Part shown: piece after piece, positions 8,395 to 16,030 of the stretch
How the letters are laid out: every line of letters begins with the position of its first letter
How positions within the stretch are numbered: the stretch's first letter is position 1
Origin: Jeotgalibacillus proteolyticus
Lineage (GTDB): Bacteria; Bacillota; Bacilli; Bacillales; Jeotgalibacillaceae
NCBI RefSeq assembly: GCF_002926065.1
Contig: NZ_PREZ01000001.1
Location: 620,001 to 684,000 of the forward strand
Direction: 5' to 3'
Length of the DNA stretch: 64,000 nucleotides
Translations under genes and position numbers: made by a program
Notes under the pieces: generated by a model
Database searches by the model: none
What the model was told of the DNA's origin: nothing
What the model saw: the letters and a program-made list of their open reading frames with translations, nothing else

Positions 8395-9564
8395 ATGACT
8401 GTACATACACTATTTGAAAAGCTCGATTCATTTTATTCTGACATGGTCGAAGTCAGACGTTTTCTGCACCAGAATCCTGAACTTTCCTTTGAAGAAAAAG
8501 AAACTCCAGCCTTTATCGCTTCTTTTTACAGAGAGCTCGGGGTTGAAGTCCGCACGGGTGTTGGCGGCAATGGAGTCGTTGCAAGGATCATGGGAGGCAG
8601 GCCTGGAAAAACCATTGCGCTAAGAGCCGATTTTGATGCACTTCCAATCCAGGATGAAAAAGATGTGCCTTATAAATCCACCGTTCCAAACAAGATGCAT
8701 GCCTGCGGACACGATGGACATACTTCCACTCTGCTGCATCTTGCAAAGGCATTGAATGAGATGAAAGAAGAGCTTTCAGGAACCTATGTCCTGATTCATC
8801 AGCATGCTGAAGAATATGCTCCCGGCGGTGCAAAGCCAATGATTGAAGACGGATGCTTAGATGGGGTTGATCTTGTTTTTGGCACACATCTTTGGGCGAC
8901 TGAGCCTCTTGGGAAAATTCAGCATCGCGTCGGTCCTATCATGGCTGCTGCCGACCGTTTTGAAATTACCATTCAAGGTGCAGGCGGCCACGGTGCCCAG
9001 CCTCATAAAACGAAGGATGCCATTGTGGTCGGTTCCCAGCTTGTAACCAATCTGCAGCAAATCGTCAGCCGGCGTGTAAACCCGATCGATTCAGCTGTGG
9101 TCACTGTAGGCTCCTTTGTAGCAGACAATGCCTTTAATGTAATTGCTGATTCAGCAAAGCTGATTGGTACAGTCCGCACATTTAATCCTGACGTACGCAC
9201 ACAAATTGAAAATGAAATTGAGCGAGTCGTTAAAGGAACCTGTCTGGCAGCAAACTGTGAATATCAGTACAGTTACTTCAGAGGCTACCCTGCCGTGGTA
9301 AATCATGAAGCAGAAATGAACCATGTCGTCGAACAGGCGGAGCTCGTTCCAGAGGTTACCGTAATAGAAGAAATGGAGCCTCAAATGGGCGGAGAAGATT
9401 TTGCTTACTATTTAGAAGAAAGAAAAGGCGCCTTCTTCTTTACAGGCGCACAGCAGGAGGGCGTTACAAACCCATACCCTCACCACCATCCAAAATTCGA
9501 CTTTAACGAAAAAGCCATGCTCATCGCAGCCAAAACCCTTGGTGCTGCCGCGATTAACGCATAA
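8395..9564 (+). CDS. yhaA: M20-family amidohydrolase YhaA
   Basis: Zinc/manganese amidohydrolase of the aminoacylase/carboxypeptidase type, expected to cleave N-acyl or N-acetyl amino acids. Metal ligands are visible in HACGHDGHT (about 102-110), HQHAEEYAPGG (about 137) and HHHPKFDF near the C-terminus, and the dimerisation domain spans roughly 180-300. The open frame extends upstream to 8296, but AAAGGAGAG at 8382 places the start at the ATG at 8395 (389 residues). Its position next to ecsBA matches B. subtilis yhaA. Substrate unknown. Confidence 0.88.
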   Translation: MTVHTLFEKLDSFYSDMVEVRRFLHQNPELSFEEKETPAFIASFYRELGVEVRTGVGGNGVVARIMGGRPGKTIALRADFDALPIQDEKDVPYKSTVPNKMHACGHDGHTSTLLHLAKALNEMKEELSGTYVLIHQHAEEYAPGGAKPMIEDGCLDGVDLVFGTHLWATEPLGKIQHRVGPIMAAADRFEITIQGAGGHGAQPHKTKDAIVVGSQLVTNLQQIVSRRVNPIDSAVVTVGSFVADNAFNVIADSAKLIGTVRTFNPDVRTQIENEIERVVKGTCLAANCEYQYSYFRGYPAVVNHEAEMNHVVEQAELVPEVTVIEEMEPQMGGEDFAYYLEERKGAFFFTGAQQEGVTNPYPHHHPKFDFNEKAMLIAAKTLGAAAINA

Positions 9565-9570
9565 TACTCA

Positions 9571-9606
9571 AGAAAGCCGGCATACATTTGTACGCCGGCT
9601 TTCTTT
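9571..9606. terminator. Bidirectional terminator between yhaA and ecsB
   Basis: AGAAAGCCGGC-atacatttgtac-GCCGGCTTTCT with an A-run on the left and T-run on the right. It serves the two convergent genes. Confidence 0.9.
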
Positions 9607-10835
9607 CATGTTAAAGGTGAATACCACTTTTTAATCTGACTCGGTACATAGGAGTACATAAATAGAGCATAAAACAGCAGGCAGGCAAATGCTACAACAC
9701 ACGCATCAAACCATTCCCCTCCCCATGAGCTTACTACAATAAATAGTGCTCCCTGCACGATCAGTACAGTAGATAAAACGCCTTTAAACGATTCGTTTTT
9801 GTAGCCTGACGGAATAGGATACAGATCCGGCCAGATTTTTAATTCATGCTTTTTCAGCATTGGTATTAACTGAAAGCCTGTTAAATATAAGAAAAGAACC
9901 GCAACAGCTGCTTTAACCCATACATTTCCTGAGCCGATATTTATTACAGATGCAATAATCGTCAGGCGAACCCAAAGACCGAAGTATTCATCGGATCTCA
10001 AAAAGGTTCTCACATATAAATAACGATACGTAAATTTAGGCCCGAATGGTGAACGTTTTAAAAATGGATCTAACCAAATTCTGCGCTTAGCTTGTCCTTT
10101 TAAATGAGGAACATCGGTAAATAAATTTGCAAAACGATAAAAACGATGAAGCCTCGCATGCTCCAGATCAATTAAGAGCTCCCATTTCAACGTTTTTTTC
10201 TTCGTCAGTCTTTTAAAACCGATCAAATACCCCGCCAGGATTAATGCAATTGCTGCGGGGACCCATAAAGAAACCCGGGCGAAAACCGTCCATAAGAAAA
10301 AAATATTCATAATAAGGCGGATCAGCATATCAATTCGGTGTGTAGAAATTTCCTGAAATTTAAGCACCAGCCAGCGAACAAACAAATTCCATACTTTTAG
10401 AGCCAAAACAATGGCTAAAAGAAGAAAGAACGATGAAAATCCTACTCCTTGCACTTTTACGTACATTGGCATAGAGGCAGCCAATGCAATTAGCACAAGA
10501 TAAGATTGAAAGAAAAAGCTGCTTACCCCGGCACTCACAAAGTATCGTTTCATCTGCCCTTCTAAGGGAGTTAAGTAAACTTTATCCGGTTCTTTTAAAT
10601 ACGTATAAATTGGACTCATCGTCACAATTAGACCGATAATGACAGCCATAATAAGTGCTGCATTAAAATCTTCATTTAGCGTGCTTACCCAGTTACTGTA
10701 AGCGTACCCTCCTCCCCCAACGGCAAAGATGAGTACGAACATTAAGTGCCCATTGAAAATGTAGCGAAGATATTTTTGAAGCTCGCGATTATAATCCTGC
10801 AGCCTGCTTGCCCATAAATCATTAACGTGCTTCAT
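9606..10835 (-). CDS. ecsB: EcsB, membrane subunit of the Ecs ABC transporter
   Basis: Polytopic membrane protein of 409 residues with helices concentrated at about 27-50, 57-80, 105-180, 190-215 and 290-405. It pairs with EcsA. In B. subtilis the Ecs transporter affects protein secretion, intramembrane protease RasP activity, competence and peptide handling; the cargo here is not evident. The gene starts 14 bp inside the end of ecsA, indicating translational coupling. The ecsC gene that follows in B. subtilis is missing here; the operon ends at a terminator. Confidence 0.9.
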   Translation of the reverse strand: MKHVNDLWASRLQDYNRELQKYLRYIFNGHLMFVLIFAVGGGGYAYSNWVSTLNEDFNAALIMAVIIGLIVTMSPIYTYLKEPDKVYLTPLEGQMKRYFVSAGVSSFFFQSYLVLIALAASMPMYVKVQGVGFSSFFLLLAIVLALKVWNLFVRWLVLKFQEISTHRIDMLIRLIMNIFFLWTVFARVSLWVPAAIALILAGYLIGFKRLTKKKTLKWELLIDLEHARLHRFYRFANLFTDVPHLKGQAKRRIWLDPFLKRSPFGPKFTYRYLYVRTFLRSDEYFGLWVRLTIIASVINIGSGNVWVKAAVAVLFLYLTGFQLIPMLKKHELKIWPDLYPIPSGYKNESFKGVLSTVLIVQGALFIVVSSWGGEWFDACVVAFACLLFYALFMYSYVPSQIKKWYSPLT

Positions 10836-11568
10836 TTGAATCTTCCTTTGTCAGCTGGATATAAATATCATCCAGCGTTGCCCCCGGCATTGCAAATTCC
10901 TTTCTTAGCTCCTCAAGGGTCCCCTGGGCACGGACCTCACCCTCATGAAGAATAATAAATGAATCACAATAACGTTCTGCTGTAGCAAGAATATGAGTGG
11001 ACATTAGAATGCTGGCGCCGGACTTTTTCATTTCCTCCATCAAATCCAAAAGTGACTGGATGGCAAGAGGGTCTAAGCCTACAAATGGTTCATCTATAAT
11101 ATAAAGGCTTGGATTAATTAAAAAAGCACACATAATCATAACCTTCTGCTTCATTCCCTTTGAGAAATGAGCAGGAAACCATTTAAGCTTTCCCTTCATG
11201 CGAAATTTCTCAAGCAGAAGAGGAACTCTTTCCCCATAGGTCTCCTCTGAAATTCCATAAGCCATTGAAGTCAGCTTTAAATGCTCCTCAAGAGTTAATT
11301 CATCATATAATATAGGCGCCTCCGGTATGTAAGAGAATTGCTTTCTATACTCATCTGGCTGTTCTTTTATTTCTAAGCCATTAATAGATATCGTCCCGGA
11401 GTGAGGCTCCATCAGCCCAATAATATGTTTAATGGTTGTACTTTTTCCTGCACCGTTCAGACCGATTAACCCAATAATACGCTTTGTATCCATTGAAAAG
11501 CTTATATTATTCAGCACAGGCTTACGTGTGTAACCCCCCGCAAGGCTTTGTATTTCAAGAAGTGCCAT
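10822..11568 (-). CDS. ecsA: EcsA, ATP-binding subunit of the Ecs ABC transporter
   Basis: ABC ATPase with Walker A GLNGAGKSTT (about 37-46), signature FSKGMKQKVMI (about 140), Walker B LYIIDEPFVGLDP (about 158-170) and the H-loop STHIL. It aligns nearly end to end with B. subtilis EcsA. The frame can be extended to an ATG at 11586, but GGAAAGGAAG is correctly spaced for the ATG at 11568 and the resulting start MALLEIQSL matches the family. Divergent from hit; a shared regulatory gap of about 160 bp separates them. Confidence 0.94.
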   Translation of the reverse strand: MALLEIQSLAGGYTRKPVLNNISFSMDTKRIIGLIGLNGAGKSTTIKHIIGLMEPHSGTISINGLEIKEQPDEYRKQFSYIPEAPILYDELTLEEHLKLTSMAYGISEETYGERVPLLLEKFRMKGKLKWFPAHFSKGMKQKVMIMCAFLINPSLYIIDEPFVGLDPLAIQSLLDLMEEMKKSGASILMSTHILATAERYCDSFIILHEGEVRAQGTLEELRKEFAMPGATLDDIYIQLTKEDSNEAR

Positions 11569-11730
11569 TTTCTTCTTCCTTTCCATCTCTTGTTACCGAT
11601 ATTGTAGCAGATTTCCTTCCCGCTCGTGCAACCAGAAGGCTAAAGCTCCTATTTTCAAGCTTCCTATTACTGTTGCACCCTTTAGAATATGATAAGATAG
11701 AAGCATCTACTAAAGGAAAGGGTGAAAAGC

Positions 11731-12156
11731 ATGAGCGACTGTATATTTTGTAAAATTATAAATGGGGAGATCCCTTCTTCTAAGGTATATGAAGATGAGC
11801 ATGTATTGGCATTTCTGGATATCAGCCAGGTAACAAAAGGCCATACCCTGGTAATTCCAAAAGCGCACCATGAAAACGTCCATGAATTAACACCTGAAAT
11901 AGCAGGCCATCTTTTTTCTGTTGTACCCGGAATTACTAAGGCTTTAAAGAAAACCTATAATCTCAAAGGATTAAACCTGTTAAATAATAATGGTGAGTAC
12001 GCAGGACAGTCCGTTTTCCATTTCCATTTACATATTCTTCCCCGCCATGGTGAAGAGGATGGCTTCAAGCCCGGCTGGGAGACGCATATGGATGCTTACT
12101 CAGCTGATGATTTACGCACAATCGCAAAAGAGATATCTTCAGCGATTGAAAAATAA
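11731..12156 (+). CDS. hit: HIT-family protein Hit
   Basis: Small nucleotide-binding hydrolase or transferase of the histidine triad family, cytosolic. CIFCKI at the start carries zinc-binding cysteines and HFHLHILPRH (about residues 95-104) is the histidine triad. 141 residues is the usual length. The ATG at 11731 has AAGGGTGA at good distance; an in-frame GTG at 11722 overlaps that site and is rejected. Divergent from ecsA as in B. subtilis. The true substrate is unknown in this family branch. Confidence 0.93.
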   Translation: MSDCIFCKIINGEIPSSKVYEDEHVLAFLDISQVTKGHTLVIPKAHHENVHELTPEIAGHLFSVVPGITKALKKTYNLKGLNLLNNNGEYAGQSVFHFHLHILPRHGEEDGFKPGWETHMDAYSADDLRTIAKEISSAIEK

Positions 12157-12208
12157 GCAATTTAATCTTAAGCAAAAGAGAAATATGTTATAATTACATT
12201 ACTTTTTG

Positions 12209-12232
12209 CCAGCAGCTATCAGAGCATGCTGG
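12209..12232 (+). other. Hairpin upstream of the TRAP site
   Basis: CCAGCA (12209-12214) pairs with TGCTGG (12227-12232) around a 12-base loop, just 5' of the TRAP triplets. It may be a leader structure; the pairing is read directly but its function is inferred. Confidence 0.4.
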
Positions 12233-12241
12233 AAAAAGCAC

Positions 12242-12264
12242 GAGATTAGTTGAGGAGAGATGAG
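12242..12264 (+). promoter_or_regulatory. TRAP (MtrB) binding site over the trpP ribosome site
   Basis: Five triplets GAG, TAG, GAG, GAG, GAG begin at 12242, 12247, 12252, 12257 and 12262, each separated by exactly two bases, and the last is followed after two bases by the ATG at 12267. This is the (G/U)AG-N2 ladder bound by the 11-subunit tryptophan-activated TRAP protein. The ribosome site is made of the same bases, so bound TRAP would block initiation, as known for B. subtilis trpP. TRAP sites usually have more triplets; an extra GAG lies at 12222, off register. Confidence 0.85.
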
Positions 12265-12266
12265 AA

Positions 12267-12785
12267 ATGAATACAAGAACACTAGTGGCGTTATCATTAT
12301 TTGTTGGGATCGGTGCAACACTGCATCTATTACTGCCGGGGACCTTAAGCATGAAGCCTGATATGTCGTTGTTAATGATGTTTCTTGGGATCCTGCTGTT
12401 TCCAGGCGTAAAAAATGTTCTGCTTTTAGGAATTGCTACCGGATTGCTCTCAGGTCTGACTACTACATTTCCTGGAGGATTTCTGCCTAACTTAATTGAT
12501 AAGCCCATCACTGCCTTTCTATTTTATGGATTGGTGATAGCAGCAGCAAAGTACAGCCGCACGATTTATGGGGCAGCCATTTTAACAGCTGTTGGTACTG
12601 TCATATCCGGCACATTATTTTTGGGATCTGCAGCACTTATAGTGGGACTGCCTGCTCCGATTCTTGCTTTGGCTGTTACTGCTGTACTTCCTGCTATTAT
12701 TCTAAACGGCCTATTAATGGGCATTATGTATCCGGTTGTTCAAACCGTTATGAAACGTTCAAGTTTGATGCAGCCAGCCGTTTAG
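12267..12785 (+). CDS. trpP: Tryptophan transporter TrpP
   Basis: Membrane protein of 172 residues with five to six helices and many alanine, glycine and leucine residues; the length, the text around LPGTLSMKPDMSLLMMFLG and the place beside hit and yhaH match B. subtilis TrpP (YhaG), a tryptophan uptake protein. The TRAP ladder before the start supports this strongly, since TRAP responds to tryptophan. The ATG is 2 bases after the last triplet. Followed by its own terminator, so it is probably a single-gene unit. Confidence 0.9.
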   Translation: MNTRTLVALSLFVGIGATLHLLLPGTLSMKPDMSLLMMFLGILLFPGVKNVLLLGIATGLLSGLTTTFPGGFLPNLIDKPITAFLFYGLVIAAAKYSRTIYGAAILTAVGTVISGTLFLGSAALIVGLPAPILALAVTAVLPAIILNGLLMGIMYPVVQTVMKRSSLMQPAV

Positions 12786-12790
12786 TCTCA

Positions 12791-12822
12791 GGGCCCGTCA
12801 AATTAGGCGGGTCCTTTTTTCT
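12791..12822 (+). terminator. trpP terminator
   Basis: GGGCCCGTC-aaatta-GGCGGGTCC followed by TTTTTT; some G-U pairs in the stem. Confidence 0.85.
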
Positions 12823-12828
12823 TGTTTA

Positions 12829-13008
12829 TTACCACGTAAAATAGGTTAAAGAAAAGAATAGGACACACGCAGCAGTACTGATAAAAGCATTGCGTATTCT
12901 AACCTGGCGGGGCGGGTACATCATCTTTGAAGATATTTTTATAATCAAATTAAAGGACAGAGCAAGCAGCACTAGGGTACATAATAAAAACAACCATTTA
13001 ATTATCAT
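12829..13008 (-). CDS. Small two-helix membrane protein (59 residues), unknown function
   Basis: The protein starts MIIKWLFLLCTLVLLA and has two hydrophobic stretches (about 4-24 and 42-58) separated by a basic loop containing KMMYPPRQVRIRNA, so both ends probably face the same side. An AAAGGAGGAG ribosome site 6-7 bases before the ATG makes translation likely. It lies convergent to trpP and divergent from yhaH. I do not recognise a family. No terminator of its own is seen beyond the trpP hairpin, which could work in reverse. Confidence 0.7.
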   Translation of the reverse strand: MIIKWLFLLCTLVLLALSFNLIIKISSKMMYPPRQVRIRNAFISTAACVLFFSLTYFTW

Positions 13009-13103
13009 GGCAGGACTCCTCCTTTACCAAAAGGGATGTATTATATCGTATGATTAAGTTAACTTTAATAAAACGATTAAATCTAATAAAGGATGTGTGG
13101 TTA

Positions 13104-13481
13104 ATGAATGTGAAATTATTATCTTACGGTTTATTAGTAGGGCTTGCAGCTGGTGCAGCAAGTGCCCTTTTTACAGCTCCCCAGTCCGGGAAAGAGCTGC
13201 GGGGAACGATTAAAAACACAAAGGATAATTGGTCGGATCATATGCTTGAGATCCAAATGAATCTTCAGCAGGTGAAAGAATCGATCCAGCAGGTTTCTAA
13301 GGAAGGTAAAGATTCGCTTCAATCAGTAATCGTAGAACTTAAAGATTCCATCCAGGCGTGGAAGAGTGAATCTGATCCTGCAATCAGCAACCTTCAGGAG
13401 GAGCTTGCAGCTATCCAGGCTACTATGGAAGAGCTGGAGCGCTCGATAAATCAGGATGAAAAATCACCTCAGCCTTCGTAA
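13104..13481 (+). CDS. yhaH: YtxH-domain protein YhaH
   Basis: General-stress-type protein with one N-terminal membrane helix (about 5-22, YGLLVGLAAGAASALF), the short motif TAPQSGKELRG typical of the YtxH family, and a long alpha-helical, probably coiled-coil tail to residue 125. The frame could begin at 13050, but AAAGGATG before the ATG at 13104 and family length (118 in B. subtilis) favour this start. Located between trpP and hpr as in B. subtilis. Molecular role unknown. Confidence 0.82.
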   Translation: MNVKLLSYGLLVGLAAGAASALFTAPQSGKELRGTIKNTKDNWSDHMLEIQMNLQQVKESIQQVSKEGKDSLQSVIVELKDSIQAWKSESDPAISNLQEELAAIQATMEELERSINQDEKSPQPS

Positions 13482-13482
13482 A

Positions 13483-13512
13483 AAACAGCCTTAAGGCTGT
13501 TTTTTTTTTTGA
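13483..13512 (+). terminator. yhaH terminator
   Basis: AAAACAGCC-ttaa-GGCTGTTTT followed by a run of at least ten T. Confidence 0.92.
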
Positions 13513-13703
13513 ACAGGTTTTAGTAAAGAACCTTCTTATTAAATCAAATTGACGATTTTCACAAAATAGTGCTATATTTGTTTGAAAATTTAATTTATTC
13601 ATACCTTTTTTTATTTTTACTTTATTGCTATAATATTAAAAACATATCCTATTCGGGTTTTTTTGCTCGGTAATGACCAATTCAGTTAAAGTAGGTGAGC
13701 TCT

Positions 13704-14300
13704 TTGGACGAACAACCATATTCCATGAAAGAAGCCATGTTATTCAGTCAGCGCATGGCTCAATTGAGTAAAGCGCTTTGGAAAGCGATCGAGAAAGACT
13801 GGCAAAATTGGATTAAGCCGTATGATTTAAATATTAATGAGCATCATATTTTATGGATTTCCTATCATTTAAAAGGGGCTTCGATTTCAGATGTAGCCAA
13901 GTTTGGTGTTATGCATGTTTCGACTGCCTTTAACTTCTCAAAAAAGCTCGAGGAGCGGGGTTATCTTCAGTTCTCGAAAAGAGAAAATGATAAAAGAAAT
14001 ACGTACATCAAGCTAACAGAAAAAGGAGACAATCTTTTATTGGAGCTGATGGAAAACTATTCTCCTGAAAAGAATTCTGTTTTTCAGGGAGCAGCTCCAT
14101 TGAGAGAAATCTATGGGAAGTTTCCTGAAATGATGGAAATGATGGCCATTGTGAAAAATATTTACGGTGATGATTTCATGAAAATATTCGAAAAATCCTT
14201 TCATAATATTGAAACAGAATTTACAGAAGAAGAAGGCAAGATCAAGAAGAAGAATCCTTCCTCCTTTTCTTCTGTGAAGGGAATCGCGTCCTCTACCTGA
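13704..14300 (+). CDS. hpr: Transition-state regulator Hpr/ScoC (MarR family)
   Basis: Dimeric winged-helix repressor of exoprotease, peptide-uptake and sporulation genes in B. subtilis. The core from [20 protein letters not shown] through [20 protein letters not shown] and [17 protein letters not shown] is almost identical to Hpr. The longest frame begins at GTG 13695, but AGGTGA (13693-13698) is correctly placed only for TTG 13704, giving 198 residues starting [11 protein letters not shown]. The C-terminal tail after residue 165 is acidic and then basic and is poorly conserved, as usual. An AT-rich 190-bp promoter region precedes it. Confidence 0.93.
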   Translation: MDEQPYSMKEAMLFSQRMAQLSKALWKAIEKDWQNWIKPYDLNINEHHILWISYHLKGASISDVAKFGVMHVSTAFNFSKKLEERGYLQFSKRENDKRNTYIKLTEKGDNLLLELMENYSPEKNSVFQGAAPLREIYGKFPEMMEMMAIVKNIYGDDFMKIFEKSFHNIETEFTEEEGKIKKKNPSSFSSVKGIASST

Positions 14301-14328
14301 TATTTGCTCTTATCCCACTATTGTATAA

Positions 14329-14353
14329 TCCTAAAAACCACTCTATGGAGTGG
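14329..14353 (+). terminator. hpr terminator
   Basis: AAACCACTC-tatg-GAGTGGTTT followed by TTTTT. Confidence 0.9.
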
Positions 14354-14393
14354 TTTTTTTGCTGCGTACCAGATCTGCTCCCTTTCTCCCTTG

Positions 14394-14556
14394 TGCTTGC
14401 CGGGCCTGAACGAGCCGCTTCCGCTTTTAATTTTATCCAGCTCCATACGCTAGCTCCTCGAGTCATAAGCCACCCTGCCCAGTAGGCAAAAAGCGCCTAC
14501 TTGTACAGGTCGTCTTATGCTTGTCGGAGCTGAACGAGCGCCTTCCGCTCTTAATT
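14394..14556. repeat. Type 2 composite repeat: two diverged direct copies around a hairpin core
   Basis: A block of about 39 bases beginning TGCTTGCCGGGCCTGAACG (14394-14432) is repeated imperfectly at 14518-14556 (TGCTTGTCGGAGCTGAACG). Between them lie AGTAGGC-aaaa-GCGCCTACT and the outer arms CATAAG/CTTATG. The element fills the 355-bp space between hpr and the next gene; I found no coding signal in it. Similar elements containing CTAGCTCCTCGAGTCATAAG are common in Bacillus genomes. Confidence 0.75.
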
Positions 14557-14655
14557 TCATTTATTTTTACTTTTAGTATTGATTTTTGGTTTTAAGGGGA
14601 GTAAAGTAGCTCTCAGGTCTTAAATATCTTTTGTCGTCGGGTTAAGGAGGCGATT

Positions 14656-15222
14656 TTGCTTATGCATTGCTGGAAATCAATAAATGTTAAAAAACAGTAC
14701 GGATTTTATCGGATCTTTTTGTTATCAATGATCCTGGTCCTGGCTGTCTTTTCTTTTTTACACGTACTCTTTCAAATTATGAGTCAATCACCGCTGTACG
14801 ATCAATATTTTTCATTATTTATAATTGGGGTATTTATTATCTACCCGGCACATAAATTGTTTCATGTACTGCCTTTGATTAGTTACCTGAGCCAGATTAA
14901 GTTGAAAACAAGGTTTCAGTTTTACTTTGTGCCTGTCATGTCAGTGCGTGTGAAAAAGCCTATACCTAAAACCGCTTTTATTTTGGCTTTGGTTTTTCCG
15001 TTTATTTTTATTAATGGCGTGTTACTTATGGGAGCCAGTGCTTACCCAAATTATTCTCATTACTTTACGATGCTGACTGCTTATCACACAGGGATTTGCC
15101 TGGTTGACTTTTTATATGCTAAATGTTTATTTAAATCACCAAAAGACGCATATATTGAAGAGTATGATGAAGGGTATGAAATATTAATTCCTGTAAAAGA
15201 TACCGGATATAACCAGATCTAA
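14656..15222 (+). CDS. DUF3267-type membrane protein, probably YhaJ-like
   Basis: 188 residues with four membrane helices (about 19-42, 53-80, 107-130 and 137-160). The segment HKLFHVLPLISYL (about 72-84) sits where DUF3267 putative zincin proteases carry HExxH; here the catalytic glutamate of HExxH is replaced (HKLFH), so peptidase activity is doubtful. The TTG at 14656 is 5 bases after AAGGAGG; an ATG at 14662 is the alternative. The position between hpr and prsA matches B. subtilis yhaJ. Function unknown. Confidence 0.6.
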   Translation: MLMHCWKSINVKKQYGFYRIFLLSMILVLAVFSFLHVLFQIMSQSPLYDQYFSLFIIGVFIIYPAHKLFHVLPLISYLSQIKLKTRFQFYFVPVMSVRVKKPIPKTAFILALVFPFIFINGVLLMGASAYPNYSHYFTMLTAYHTGICLVDFLYAKCLFKSPKDAYIEEYDEGYEILIPVKDTGYNQI

Positions 15223-15366
15223 TTTAACAAATCCCTCAGTGGCCCGGACTTAATTGAAACGGCAGGGGGATTTTTTCTTATAAAAATTAAAAGAATAGTA
15301 GCTATGTCTGTTTTTTCTGTTCATATTTTGTTATTGTAGTAACTAGAGAATAGGAGGGGGTTGGCA

Positions 15367-15555
15367 ATGGTCTCCGTTGTATCGTTATTTATCTTATTTA
15401 CTATTTTTATTTTATATTCTATTAATCGCATGACGAATAAATTGTGTGTTCAAAAAGAGATACCTGATGAAAAACAGCCAAAGGTATTTCGTACGATCAA
15501 TATCCTGATATTAATTTTATTGATTTCATCCTATGTAGAAGTATTATATACGTAA
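15367..15555 (+). CDS. Small membrane protein (62 residues), unknown
   Basis: Two hydrophobic helices (about 3-19 and 42-60) flank a charged middle (KLCVQKEIPDEKQPKVFR). AGGAGG at 15352 is nine bases from the ATG at 15367, which is preferred to TTG 15361. A terminator follows at once, so it is monocistronic. I do not recognise the family; its place is near that of B. subtilis yhaK. Confidence 0.65.
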   Translation: MVSVVSLFILFTIFILYSINRMTNKLCVQKEIPDEKQPKVFRTINILILILLISSYVEVLYT

Positions 15556-15584
15556 AAAACGGACCTGATGAGGTCCGTTTTTTA
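15556..15584. terminator. Bidirectional terminator
   Basis: AAAAAACGGACCT-gatg-AGGTCCGTTTTTT, a 12-13 bp perfect stem. It separates the plus-strand small gene from the minus-strand YjcZ-type genes. Confidence 0.92.
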
Positions 15585-15604
15585 AATACTTTCTCGGTTC
15601 AATT

Positions 15605-15691
15605 TTAGAACCAAGCAGAACCAATGATAACCAATAGGATAAACAATACAACTACTAAAGCAAAACCTCCGTAGTATCCTCCACCTGACAT
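15605..15691 (-). CDS. YjcZ-family sporulation mini-protein (28 residues)
   Basis: Starts MSGGGYYGGFALVVVLFILL and ends GSAWF: a glycine/tyrosine head followed by one hydrophobic helix, the hallmark of YjcZ/YhzE (SscA)-type spore proteins. AAAGGAGGAAC precedes the ATG. B. subtilis sscA, needed for spore coat assembly and germination, lies close to prsA too, supporting the assignment. Confidence 0.82.
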   Translation of the reverse strand: MSGGGYYGGFALVVVLFILLVIIGSAWF

Positions 15692-15723
15692 GTTAGTTCC
15701 TCCTTTTTTTATAAAAATTTATT

Positions 15724-15807
15724 TTAGAACCAAGCTGCTCCTACAATCACTAACAGAATAAAAAGCACCACGATCAACGCGAAGCCTCCACCATAGCCGT
15801 AACCCAT
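15724..15807 (-). CDS. YjcZ-family sporulation mini-protein (27 residues), second copy
   Basis: Starts MGYGYGGGFALIVVLFILLV and ends GAAWF; a paralogue of the neighbour at 15605 with the same layout and an AGAGGAGGGG ribosome site. The pair has a 32-bp gap and is likely co-transcribed from the prsA side. Short tandem YjcZ genes are common in spore formers. Confidence 0.82.
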   Translation of the reverse strand: MGYGYGGGFALIVVLFILLVIVGAAWF

Positions 15808-16030
15808 CTTAACCCCTCCTCTCTTTATTATTTATGCTATTCAGTTACTGAAGGTTTGGAATGGGCGCTCGAATGGAATCTTAAATAATTGTGAAAAATG
15901 AATGAAGAAAGCAGCATCAGATAGTATCTTTGATAAAAGAAAATTCAGAACGTATTCACCGATTTATGGTAAGTATGGTATAGTATGCTTTGAAGAATCG
16001 CCGAGATAATGGTAAGGAGAGGAAAATGAA

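Noticed and set aside
14656-15555. Horizontally acquired island between hpr and prsA
   Set aside because: The small membrane genes have counterpart positions in B. subtilis and no mobile-element signs; base composition looks like the neighbours.
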